Origin: Wuchereria bancrofti
Lineage: Eukaryota; Nematoda; Chromadorea; Rhabditida; Onchocercidae
Direction of reading: 5' to 3'
Assembly: GCA_005281725.1 (NCBI GenBank)
Contig: SSBO01000012.1
Location: forward strand, 4,427,521-4,491,520
DNA: 64,000 nt
Below the pieces are notes generated by a model. The model did not search any database, had not been told where the DNA came from, and was given only the letters and a program-made list of their open reading frames with translations. How positions within the stretch are numbered: position 1 is the first letter of the stretch; every line of letters starts with the position of its first letter. Below are positions 12,201 to 23,930 of this stretch, piece after piece. Made by a program: the position numbers and the translations under genes.

Positions 12201-14028
12201 GTTGTCCCATTTTCAAAATTAGTAATCTGGAAAATGCCTACATAAACCATAAATGGGCAGCCAAAAATGCGCCGATTGCCCGACTCATATGCGTTTTCGG
12301 CTCACTCTTGCAATTGGTGCCTATGTGTATGTGTGTGTGTACATGTGTGCACCCGTACCCTAACAGTGGTCGTCAACAGCAGCAAATAACACTTGCGAGT
12401 AGAGCAATAGGAAAAAGCAACGAGAGCTGCAGCAACTACATACTACACACCGATCAATGCAGCATTTATTTGCTTCGTCAATCATCATCCCGCTCGATTT
12501 CATTCCGTCGTTTTCAAAATACATAAACTTCCTCTTTTACCTACTGCAGCCTCGCTATAGTCCTTACTTTAACTCTATTTTCTATTTCAACGGGGCTCAG
12601 TGCAGAGCAGATCGCTGAGAAAATGGGCAACATGTGGCAGCAACAAGCAGTTTGGGGTTATACGTTATATCTATCTAAAGTGAAATAACAAGAGCTGTAG
12701 TAATACCTATGAATACGGTAAGCAGTATAGACTGATTAGTGTTACTACAACAGCTCTCGTTATTTCACTTATTAAATTACACAATTTGATGAAATGCACC
12801 ATCTGGCTGCCTTTCAGAAAAATGAACGTTTAGTTATAAGAACAACATCCTTCCATCTTATCAGTTGTAAATTCCTAATCACCTAATGATACTCAAAACC
12901 TGATTTACATGAACAAATTTATGATAATTAGACATATTCACGGACATAAATAAATAAATATAGATGCAGAGACACAACCAAAGACAATCTCATTTGTTTT
13001 TATATGAATTCCATATTCTACGAAAAGGAATCTGAACGTTCAAATTATCACTTGATAATACAAAACATAACAAATTTGGAATAATTCAAATTATAGAGTT
13101 AAAATACTCAACTTCACAAAATAGAAACTAGTTTTCAGATTAGTATAATTTTTTGGAATGACATTTTACCGAAAGCCCTCCTAGAAGCCAAACAAAATAA
13201 GTGCTCCTATTATCAAAAATCTCGAGAGCAAATTCTAATTATTCAAACTCTGAGCTATGATTACTCTTTTCTTGCAAAACAAACAAAAAATCTGCGGAAG
13301 ATGTCATTTATGTGAGACACATGAAACAGATATTACTATGTTTCGTTTAAATTGCTCAGAAAGGCATTAAAAAGCAAAGGAATATCAAAAATCAAATTAC
13401 ACGTCGTAAAACTGTCTAAAATGGTGTCCAAAAAGCATACACTAGCCAAAAAATCAGTAATCCAGTGACGAAATACTTTCAACAAGTTAGCAAGGTTCAG
13501 ACGACCACTAAAAATTTCCATCTATTTTTCTTTTCAACTGAATGCTCTAAACAAGATGAAAAATATTGCCAGGCACGATAGTGCAGCAATTTTTGAAATA
13601 GCACATTGTAATGAAAACGAGAAAAAAATTTAATGAAGCTTCCAATAATGGCATACTTTACTTCAAGAATGTATAGAAACTTTACGCATCAGCAGCCAGT
13701 GAGAAATGTCGGAGAGTATAACTAAAATTTGTCCCCTTGTAATCCTTAAGAGAACAATACCAAAACTTCCACATCTATTTCAGCTTCGCCATAAATACCT
13801 ATCCAGCTTCTCTAATCACAAACTTGATATAAAATATCAATAACATGCCTGAGATCGTTGATCATACAACTTTTCGAAATGTTCCTTGAGGAATAAGATC
13901 GGGTTTTCAGGTTTGTTTATACACAAGCTAACAATCGCTTCTTTGACCAACTGCTGAATGTTATGTCGTTGCACATAGGCTTGACACTGAGCTAGCTGCG
14001 CCTCTTCATTGCTGCCCCCGGATGCCAT
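9254..14028 (-). CDS. kin-2: cAMP-dependent protein kinase type I regulatory subunit
   Basis: Complete, 373 residues, the size of C. elegans KIN-2. Exons (minus): 14028-13849, 11889-11788, 11701-11585, 11073-10957, 10633-10405, 10107-10022, 9724-9607, 9426-9254. Residues 10-60 form the dimerisation/docking helices ([20 protein letters not shown]). A type I pseudosubstrate site, RRRLAVSAE, lies near residue 88 with Ala at the phospho-acceptor place. Two cyclic-nucleotide-binding domains follow, each with its phosphate-binding cassette ([16 protein letters not shown] and [16 protein letters not shown]). The C terminus is [17 protein letters not shown]. It holds the catalytic subunit inactive until cAMP binds. 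Two introns need GC donors: after 13849 (GCATGT) and after 9607 (GCAAGT). A strong acceptor at 14041-14042, 12 bases before the ATG, suggests SL trans-splicing or a leader intron. Confidence 0.96.
12061..12210 (-). CDS. kin-2: Alternative first exon of kin-2 with N-myristoylation-type start
   Basis: A 50-codon exon with ATG at 12210-12208 and donor GTACAC after 12061. It ends in phase 0 and so joins in frame to the common exon at 11889, giving a predicted 363-residue isoform without the dimerisation/docking domain. The start [11 protein letters not shown] has Gly at 2, Ser at 6 and basic residues at 8-11, the classic pattern for N-myristoylation plus a polybasic membrane patch. The rest is Ala/Ser/Thr-rich. 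A good acceptor (TTTTCCAG, 12227-12229) lies 16 bases upstream, as expected for a trans-spliced or leader-spliced start. The exon lies in the first intron of the long form. Expression and modification are inferred. Confidence 0.7.
12676..12772 (+). repeat. Fold-back element in kin-2 first intron
   Basis: The left arm begins AAGTGAAATAACAAGAGCTG and the right arm reads as its reverse complement with a few mismatches, ending GTTATTTCACTT. Stem about 28-30 bp, loop about 35 bases. It resembles a small non-autonomous fold-back or MITE relic. The loop word GAATACGGTAAGC also occurs in near-identical form at about 916-928 (GAATACGGTGAGC). Confidence 0.65.
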
Positions 14029-14040
14029 ATCCAAAGTAAA

Positions 14041-14042
14041 CT
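14041..14042 (-). promoter_or_regulatory. Predicted leader 3' splice site (SL or leader intron) of kin-2 long form
   Basis: On the minus strand AAATTTTAG ends here, 12 bases before the ATG at 14028. No coding exon upstream is needed. The position and the strong acceptor are typical of SL1 trans-splice sites in nematodes; a leader intron is the alternative. Confidence 0.5.
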
Positions 14043-17000
14043 AAAATTTGAAACATAAATACTAAATCCTGATGCGTCAGAATACGATAACACGACTGTC
14101 ATTAGAGAAACTAATAAGATATATAACATATTCCCACAATACCGCATGCATTCTTGTTGTATCTAGTATTTTATAGTACAACACACTGTATATCTAGTAT
14201 TTAAAGGACTTTTTTCGGTATACTTGCAGACTTATATGCACATGATTTCCGTTAAATAAGCTAAATAATGACCAACACTGCATAAGCAACGAATCCATGC
14301 ATGCAACACCAATCTTCGAGAGATGTTTTCCGAACACAAAAGATCTAACAATGAAGAACAATTCCCTAATGATACACGAAAAGTATCGAGAAAATGTTTA
14401 ACGATGAATATTATATGAAGGAAATCCTATTTACGTGTATTTAATGCAGTGCATATAATCTCTAGTCACAGAAACTATATGAAATCGAAGCGTGTTATTT
14501 TAATAAGTGTAGACCAATTCCTGTCAAACAGTGCAGTCGGAGGGTCATTTACTTTGATCTCTTATGACTCTTGTGACATCATATAAATATGTGAGAACGA
14601 GAAAATCAAACAAATGACATGGGAACAACATTACGAGAAAGAAACTAGACAAGTGCGAAAAATAAAAAACAGTGAAAAAAAAAAGTGGCAACGAGAGAAG
14701 ACAAAGGAGAGACTATTTCTAGATAAGAGTAATTTACCTTTACCAAACATCTTATATCCACCAACAAACAAGTACGACAAAAAACATGGACGTCATTGAT
14801 ATCCGTATGTTTCGTGCGTTTCACAGATGCTTTTTAAATTCATCGCTCTGTATTATCTCTAACGACTAAAAAATGTCTATCTAGTTTAACATCGAACTAT
14901 TCAACCAACATTATTCACCACAACAAGACACCTGCTAACAATAATTGCATAATTACTATACAGTAACTTTCATGAGATTTAAAACGGCTTCCTTTGTTTT
15001 TGATACGTTTCGTTCCTCACTATAAACGCTCTCAGCCAATGGTGGTTCTTTAATAACGCCAAAAGACCTAGTAAAGAGAAGCAGTAAACTGAGAAGCTTT
15101 AATGCTGTTATCTAAGGAGGATAATAAAAAACATTTCCATTTTGCTTTAACATTTTTCGAAATCAAACTTAAATGGCAATCTGCGGTTTTATCCTTGGTA
15201 TCCGCAACCGGGAATGCACTGTAACAATAAAAAATCAAACAAAATTCTAAAGATAAATATGTTTTAATCGAGATCTCATAATTCAAAATTTATTTACTAC
15301 CAGGCTTTGTAAATGTGTCACTCAACAAAAAGACCATCCCATAATCAAGAGATCTCAGCAGAGTTGTAAAGAACCACAATTTTGTTACTATTAGCATAAT
15401 CAAAATTACAACAACCGAACGGCACAATTCCTGTAAAGTGAAAAATTGAAGCCCCATCATAGCAACTACACCTGCATCGTCGTAAAGGCAACAGACAAGA
15501 TTATTCAAGCGTCGAAAACCTAATTAGTGAATGAATTAAATTGAATTACACGACAAGTGACATTTGCAGTAATAGCAACCTTCCACTTTACCGCACAGAT
15601 AACTTATACGACATGAAAGACAACAACGGTATCAATACTTGAATAACTTTTTAAAAAAGTATTAATGGTAAAGATCTAACCAATTTATATTACTGTCACC
15701 CTAGCAGACGTGTGATATCAGTCTGCAACAAAGAAGTAGACTTTTCTTAACTGTAGAATAAATGAACCAAATGACGTAAAATGAATCATATTAGCTTAGG
15801 TCCGCAAATGCTAAAGCTGCAATGAAACCTATGACAAAATTTTAAAAGAGATCTATAATCCGAAGTATTCAATCAAATCGAACGAAACAACAACAGTATC
15901 ATAAATAGTAAAGAAATAACGCATTTAATTTATCAAGATAACGTATTTTATTAATCAACCTATTTTTGTTAAGGAGTATTTTTTCACAGGAAGAGATCAT
16001 AAACGCTATAAAAAAACCACTGTAAAATGTTACTTCAGTTATTCTAGGTATAAACAAAGATTTTAACAAATGATTAACTGCATCCAGATATGCAACACAG
16101 ACAGAGTCACAGAGTAGGAGAAAAAATGGTACTGAAATGAGTGAATATGTAAACCACCTCATATTAATACAAAACTACCACTAATCGATAACTGATAAAA
16201 AGCAAAACATGACAGGACATTCAGACCTGAAAGCAAATAATCAAACATATGTCCTCACTTCCTCACTTCGGAAGAAACGGAGCAAACGGTGTACGTAGCA
16301 TGAAACAGATCTAGTGAAACAGATAATCTCACCATTAAAACAGAAACGACAATTCGCATACTAACACATTTTCTGTAACTTAATGAAGTAGTACAATTAA
16401 ATTATGAAACCAGGGCAAAGTTTTGCACCCGCACGCAGTAGTCGACCAGCCCGTTTACTTTCGTTCCGCGCAAGATACGATGGTAAAAAACTTTGCCTCC
16501 CAAAAAATCATAACACCACAACGTACTTCTCATCTTTTTCCTCACAGCGAACATGCTCTAATTGATTGCACGGAGATACATAAATCGATCAATAACAACA
16601 TGAGTAGGGAAGAAGGAGAGATGGGTCAAATAAATAAGCGTGATGTTGGAAAGTAAACTAGAAATGTTGACTAAATGATAGGTGAAGCTGTGATGCGGAA
16701 TTATTCCGGAAGAAACAAACCGGATGCATCCCATGGTGCGTATGAAACGTAAAATGTCTAGAACAAGTGGATATGTCAAACCAAACTAGCAATAACCATA
16801 GCCACAGGAATGAAAAGGAAGGAATGAGGAGCTAGCAAAGGGAATACCCAGGCAAGGATGTGACTTAGGCATAATACGCACGCTGCCTGCTGATTAGAGA
16901 GTAAACAATATTGGACGACATGCATCCTAAACTGACAACGCATACCTATGAAACACAGAAAGAGCAAGAATGCGGAGGTGACAGAACCACCCGAAACGAT

Positions 17001-17358
17001 GACGGTGATTGCAGCAGTCCTAACTATTGGTCTTCTATTGCAGCTGCAGCGTGTACCAAACATGTATTCAGTGCCAGTAACTGAAAGGAACGCTCGCTCC
17101 CTCTTGCAGCAGCCGCTCTTTGCTTGCAAGATCACTCAGCTTAGATTCTTGCTTTTTGCTTGCTTCTTGTCTGCCGCAAATGTGTTTCTGCAAAACGGAT
17201 GCTGCTATTAACCAGGTCGCTCCATTCTGGCAGCCAAATTCAACCGCACATACTTGCCATAAACTCTCATACATGCATATGTACATGCATGCAGACACAA
17301 TATAGGCATAATTTTTATATATCAAATACATTAAGCACATAAATTGCATGAATTTTGC

Positions 17359-17431
17359 ATGTGTGCGTGTGTGTGTGTATGTGTGTGTGTGTGTGTGTGC
17401 GTGTGTGTGTGTGCGTGTGTGTGTGTGTGTG
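17359..17431. repeat. TG dinucleotide microsatellite
   Basis: About 73 bases of (TG)n with occasional C or A interruptions. On the opposite strand it is (CA)n. It lies about 3.3 kb upstream of the kin-2 start. Confidence 0.98.
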
Positions 17432-18955
17432 AAACGATGAATGTAAACATTAGTGACGTACTTTCAAGAGTGCTTTCAATGCAAAACCAATTACAACGCT
17501 TAGTGCAATGCTGACAAAACAGCTCCTTGTAAACTATCTAACGCTCCGATGAATTCACTCCTTTCCTAATTGAATTTTCACGGTGGTAGTAACCATCCTT
17601 CCAAATAAGGAATTAAATAAAAACTGAAGTTTGAATGTGTTTTTCATCACTGTTATTACTGTCACTTGCAGCAACTAAAAAGTACACCGTAAATCGTTGA
17701 TGAGCACTTTCCAGTTTTTTGTTCAACCCTTATTTACCACCTAACGGATGGTGCTCAAAATTCTGTATCAGCTCTTGAAAAGCATCACTCTCTGAAATAT
17801 GCAGTACATTTGAAATCTGCTGATGCCTGGCCAAGAAAATTTATACGAAACATCTGTAACAACCATTTAGCGCTTAACGAAGATAATAGCATTAGCGCAT
17901 AAAGTTTAGATTCCCTTCTGATCTTCCCGATTCACTTCAAACATTTCGCTAGGTATTTCTTGAAATTACATAATGTCCGATGTCTCAGCAATATCAGTTT
18001 CGTAGACATACAACTAATAACAGAACAAGAGGGGAAGAGACAAATACGTCATGATTTATTACTACACCGGCTAAGCTAAACAGTGTAATGGAGGAAAGTC
18101 TTAACTAACCGACCCATCCCACGCAACGCATATTTTGACTTTTGTTTCCTATTCCTCCGTCATTCACACCTTCAAAACATCATCACATATCATCATTACC
18201 TTCCTTAATTTCACTTATTTTGTTCTCTCATTTATACGGGGGATAACGCATTTTTGAATGATACATAACCTTCATTGTATACCCACATCTTTTGGTAGGT
18301 TTATTCTTGGGGTCTTTGACAAATATTACTTTGGAGTTCAATTCAGTTATCATGAAAAGGTTGTAATTCTGAGTTTACACAGTCATTTGTCTCAAATACA
18401 AAATTTCCAATTACTATATGTTGTTGACACGATTGCTATGATTACATTAAAAAAATATATGAACGTACTTTTGGTCACAGTACTCATCTGTTTTTTTTTT
18501 GAGCCTGATTTGCAATAAACTCTGCCTTGCAATGACATTTTTTGCTATTATTTCCAAATATTTGATGCATATTCCACTTTTAACTTTCAACTTATTATTT
18601 TTTTATACACAGAATTAAACGAATTTCATCGACCAATAAATTCATTACGCTTACAGGAAAAGTGTAACCTTATCATGTAAATGGTGGTTTCCATCGTAAT
18701 TTAACGAAAAATGTGCTGTTCCTTTGCGATTTCTATGATATATTCTTAGGAGATGGAAATACCCAATAACTTTTAATTGTTTCTACATATCAAGGATTTA
18801 CCTGGTTTTGATCTGTGAAGTAATAAAATCAGGATTTTGTGCTTTTCCTAACCTGAAACGAATTCCTTTTTTTGTTTAAATTTTCCTTAAAGACCAGTCA
18901 GTGCTCATTATCGCAAAAATTGGTAGTATATTTCTGTGCGCTTCCTTAACAAAGC

Positions 18956-19081
18956 ATGATTAATGTGAGTGATGCGAATCTACGTCAAAAATTAGAGCAG
19001 ATTGAAGATTACATGCGGAGGAGAAACTTAATCGTCTCGGAATTATGTGTCGTTGTTGATAAAGTCATGTGCCGTTGTTGA
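18956..19081 (+). pseudogene. Possible relic of a cyclic-nucleotide-gated or HCN-type channel C-linker
   Basis: A 41-codon open frame from ATG. Its core, LRQKLEQIEDYMRRRNL, resembles the first C-linker helix of CNG/HCN channels (pattern Q-x-K-x-x-Q-[VI]-E-x-Y-M). Just upstream a frame reads AKIGSIF, reminiscent of the end of S6. No pore and no cyclic-nucleotide-binding domain were found nearby. It may be chance, an isolated exon of an unseen gene or a decayed copy. Confidence 0.25.
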
Positions 19082-19244
19082 TATGACTGGTTTAAATATA
19101 ATTGTTTTACAATGGTACAAGAAAATCAAGTAATAATTGAAATTCAAACGTTTGGTCGAATACCAGAAAAATTAGGCACATCCGGAAAAGATATTCTTGA
19201 GACTTGCAGAAGACATTTTATTTCAAAGTCATGTGGAAGTACAT

Positions 19245-22200
19245 TTACTGCAGAAGTAGTCCATTCATATAATAACTCCAATATATCATGTTGAACGTTG
19301 CATACACCACTGAAAATTCCTTAAATCACATTTCAAATCATCGAATCCTCTTTTATTATATGACAGATTATTAGAATTAAGTAGAAATTTAAAAGTTCGA
19401 AAAATGTCTATTTATTTAATGTGAGGATTACGCTGTTCTCTTGACACGTATCGTTTCATATCCACATCTGTTATGAGGAGCAAACTCATCCAGAAACAAG
19501 AATGGGAAGTTTCTCATTTATATCGATTTTTTTAATTTCAATAAAAAAGCTGGTCGAAGTAAGCTTTTCTGAAACTAGCGAAGCAGACTTAAAGAGTTTA
19601 CAATTAAAATAAAACTAGCATGTACGATTCTACAGCATAACCAACTTACAAGGAAAGCTCGTTCTGGAATATAGGTCTAGTTTTTCACTATCCAGTATGG
19701 ATAATTTCCTCTGAAAATAGAGATCTAAAAGATATTTATTGGTTAAGATCCTGATTTAAGTCTCTTTAAACATTACTTTAATTCAAGATGATATTGCTTA
19801 AGACATGTAGCATGATGCATGTTCCAGAAACTTGAAGTTATGTTCATTTAAAAAGTTCAAGTCACAAGTAATTTAATTATTGGATACATGCGTACAGCAC
19901 GATGCCTTGCTATCAGCATCATGGAAGAATCTCAGAAGACTGCTTTCTAATTTCTCAAGACAGTTTCACATTTCTATGTTTCATACCACTGCCATAAATG
20001 GAAGAGATGTTGCTCTGGATTTTGCTAATATAAAAAGCAGGAAAGTAACATTTTTCTGCATATAATTCGGTTTGGTATCTGTTCGACCTTCGTGTCGATT
20101 CATAAAACCAACCATCGCAAGTTCGATCAACGATGCAAAAATGAAAGTCATCCCACTGCAACTACAGTTCGTATTGTTCCTTTTCAAAACAAATAAAAAA
20201 TGATGGAAATTTCAAAAACCAATTTTTAAGTTTTGGTGGGGGCACATCGGATTTCTATGCAATTCAGTGAACATAGTTGTTATCTTTGTTAATAGTTTCC
20301 AATAGTTTTGATTTCAGTTGTCAATTTATGTTTTCGGAAGTATTTATTAATGATAAATAATGCTTTCTCTTTGCTGCTGATATCACATTTATTTTTAAAA
20401 TGAATGTGAAATATATTCCTTAATTATTTTATGTGGATTTTTGACATAAATGACAAAAAAATTGTCGAAAAAACTTACTGTATATTTTTCTATCTTACTG
20501 AAGAAAGTTTTGAATGGCATTTGAAATTTTGGTGCCAGTGAATGGAAGGAAAATTGAATCTGATAAGGTTTACACCTTTTTTAATAGCTTGATTAGACAA
20601 ATATCCGCAAACATGAAGTTGTCATCTTTTTGTACCGTTAGAAGTTGAAAGGAATGAAGTTCTGTTTTTAATGAACTTCTTTACCACTAAATTCAGTGGC
20701 AAGGATTAGATAATCCCATTATATTTGTAAGGTGGTTGCTTATCTGAGTAAGTAATAAGACAAATATAGTCAGTGCTTAAACCTAATTAAACCATAAAGA
20801 AATGCCCAAAAATAAGTGCTGAATATTCAGACAAGCGAGGTGAGTGCAGTCATTTCCGGTAATGACACGGTTTTAAAAAATGATAAAAGCAGTGAGATGT
20901 CATAAGTAGGAGAATAAGGTTGGCTGATTGTTGATGCATAAATTCCAAAGAAATTGAAGTGAAGCACAAAAAGTAAAACTAACTCTTCTAGTTTACTGAT
21001 AATAAAAGAGGATGCCAACTTTTTGAGAACTGAATTTTTACAAATATTTTGCAGAAGTTAATATATATATATAACTTAAAGGCTTACCTTAAAACCCATA
21101 TATCAATTGCCTGCAATAAAATTTATCACTCAATTTCATGTGCTACTATGGGAACTTGAAAGAATTACAAAAGTTTTAGAGTTTAAGTTAAAAATTGTGA
21201 AAAGAAGGATCAATACTCCGTGTTGTTTTGTGAAAATTTAAGCAAAAACATCATTTTTTCTTTCCCAGGAAAATCTAGCAATATCAATAAATGTGAAGCC
21301 TAAAAGCAATTTGGGAATTCACCTTAATGTATGATACACGTGGCAGATTCCTTATAATGTTTCCAAATTGGAATGTCATTGCAAGCAGAGAATTTACACC
21401 AATCATAGTGCGAGCTGGCATTGCTCTCGGACTCATATAAAATGGTATCCATGAGATAAATATCGTTAAATACGTTGGGATATATCCTGAACGATATAAA
21501 TCATTCTGATCAACAATTTTTCTTCTTTTTTTTTTTTTTGTTGCAAAAAACTCAGCATTTAAGACCAAACTTACCCTGTAAGATGTACCATCCATATCTT
21601 CTTTTGAAAGTAAATGAAACAGTAAGTTCATCCCATAAGCCCGCTGCATACTCCTGCAAATTACACCTTAATTGACAATAAATTTAAATTTGAAGCTGAT
21701 ATAGCATGTTTTTAATCTTTAAAATCAAGAAGCGATCATATAAAAAAGATTACAGCTTCAATGACAGAAGTTGTGTAGTTCACCAAAGTAAAATCTGGTA
21801 ATTCGATATCCTTAAACATCAGTACAGAATGAGGTTCATTCCATTTCATTCGTACTTCCTGAATGTTGTAATTATAGGATTCAAATGTTAGCATACACGA
21901 TATAGAATCCATTGGAAAATTGCGCAGATCCATATGACACGGACCCGTGCTCTTGATACGCCAACATGACCATATTGAGCCTAAAATACCAAATTTCAGA
22001 AAGAAAAAGAAAAGCTTCGCTTACAAGACTTAGATGCAATAACTGATATAATCATTTATTATTAAAATATTAAATGTTCAAATGTCACTTTTCGCTAACT
22101 AAAAAAAGACGAAATAAACACTTCTCTTCACTTTCACCATCGTTTGTACCTTTAAAGACAGAAGTTCTAAAACTTTACCATTTGGAAAAACCATAAGAAA

Positions 22201-23930
22201 AACATTCCGGAATGGTGAACTATGGATAAGTGCCTTTTTGGAATTGATAAAGCAAGTGTTAGGAATCCAAATACTTTCATGGATGCTGTGATCAAAACTT
22301 AAATTGCCGTTGCATGGGGAAAGCACTTCGTAGTTAAGTGCTGGATCTTCCCAAAATTCATTCACATACAAATCTACAAAGAAAATACTAAGATTAAGAT
22401 TATTATAATATTAAAAGCTGATTCAATAAATTTGAGATAAAATATGCATCAGTCTTTCCAGGAAATATCTTCAAACCATAATAATCGTTCGGTTCATTAG
22501 TAATTTGGTGTTAGCTAGAAAAGGAGAAAGTGAACTAAACTTAAAGATAACTTTGCAGAAGAAAATTAGAACAAATCAAATTAAAACTAGAGAAAAATTT
22601 AAGTTGCATACTATGTGCCTTTTTCTTCCCACCCCATTTCAGTTCTCTCCTATTTTTATAAAATTTTTACTATTTTTACTCTGATACAGATTCACATGGA
22701 AACACATGCCAAAACCACTTCCGATATTTTGTAGAACTCTATCAACAAGTGTCAACCAGTTGCTTTTTGCTGAGATATCCAAACTTTCTACTTATAAATT
22801 AGTAATTTGGAGAACGGAACTTTTCGGGCGATGCATAATATCATATATTCGTTCTAATATTTTATTCAAGCAAATTTTATTTCTTTAGTTAATGGTACTG
22901 GAAAGATCTGTATGCAAACAAAATTTGTTCCGCTTTCTCTCATACGTTTTAAAAGGATTGATTTTTTCAACGAAATTTTAATTGAAGTATACGAAATTCA
23001 TGCTTGGAAAAGCTTAAAACAATGACAGATGAATCAAAGAACAAATAATAGATCTCTTAATTGAAGTATAGACAATCGAATTTGAAATGAAATAATAGCT
23101 GTAGCATAATTAAAATAAATGTATTCCTCATTGCATATGAAGCACATTTCTAACGCTGAATAATTCCTGAATTTCAGCAGAAATTTCATTCAAATGAAAA
23201 AAAAAAGTTTAGCAAATGTGAAAATCAGTAAAACGAAACTAAGCTTCGGAAGTTAAGATCTTGGAAGTGATTAACAATCCAGCCAATTTGATGACAAGTT
23301 TCAGTTTCATAAAAGATATTCATTCAAGTCATAATGTATAAATAAAATGCTAGCACAATAATCTAGAACCGGAACTATCTATTATTCTTGAACTTGAAAA
23401 TTAGATTAAAAATTTAAAACATGAAACTTCATGATTCATAACTTGTACAAAATAAATGAAATCACTTGGTTGCGTAAAGATCAGAATCATAGAACGTGTT
23501 ACCACAATGCACGGGTACATCGACGAAGGTTTTTTTTTGACTCCTAAGAAATTATCATCAAGCTAATTGTCAGACTGGTCTTCAAAAGACCCCATTAAAT
23601 AAATAACTTCAATACAGTATAATTTTAGTTTATGGAATATTTTGAAAGTTTTAATCTAAACGTACCAATTTCAAAATCCTGAGTTAACTCAGAAACATAA
23701 GTTACTTCTTGAATCCACATTTCGATTCGTACAATAACTGGTCTAGACGGTAACTTATGACGATTGTGGCGAAGTGCAGCCTCAGTTAAAAGATGATCCA
23801 TAACATCAGTATCATTAGAGCAGTGTTCTGGACGGAAGGCTACTACCGCAGCTGCACATAATTGCAGCATTAGCACTTTTTGTAGGCAGCAAATCTGAGT
23901 AGAACAGTCTAGAATCGTTCTTTGTGGCAT
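19245..23930 (-). CDS. Cys-loop ligand-gated anion channel subunit (nematode LGC/ACC type)
   Basis: Complete, 415 residues. Exons (minus): 23930-23666, 22373-22179, 21980-21754, 21653-21575, 21486-21323, 21110-21088, 20155-19987, 19710-19650, 19309-19245. An N-terminal hydrophobic signal segment is followed by the ligand-binding ectodomain with [13 protein letters not shown] (loop A type) and the 13-residue Cys loop [16 protein letters not shown]1 is [18 protein letters not shown]2 begins [20 protein letters not shown]; the Pro-Ala-Arg at its start is the anion-selectivity signature. M3 is [15 protein letters not shown] and M4 [14 protein letters not shown], with the stop six codons after. 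The M2-M3 joint is coded by a 23-base microexon. The M1-M3 wording is nearer the nematode acetylcholine/amine-gated chloride groups than UNC-49 GABA channels. The ligand cannot be named from sequence. An acceptor (TCATTTAG) lies a few bases before the ATG. Confidence 0.93.

Larger units (their letters stand above)
14043..19244. other. Long 5' flank of kin-2 and 3' flank of the ligand-gated channel
   Basis: No complete gene is supported. It contains a TG microsatellite (17359-17431), a stretch of clearly higher GC at about 16700-17330 with overlapping open frames on both strands, and a 41-codon channel-like fragment (18956-19081, plus strand). The GC-rich stretch could be a distal promoter or leader exon of kin-2; I cannot support a protein there. 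Confidence 0.5.

Noticed and set aside
12116..12526. 136-codon plus-strand open frame
   Set aside because: It overlaps antisense the alternative first exon of kin-2 and its upstream region; the text is low-complexity and unrecognisable.
14614..14799. Lys/Glu-rich 61-codon plus-strand frame
   Set aside because: Low-complexity A-rich sequence with no splice signals or family features.
19880..20065. 61-codon plus-strand open frame
   Set aside because: It is antisense to the M3 exon of the ligand-gated channel.
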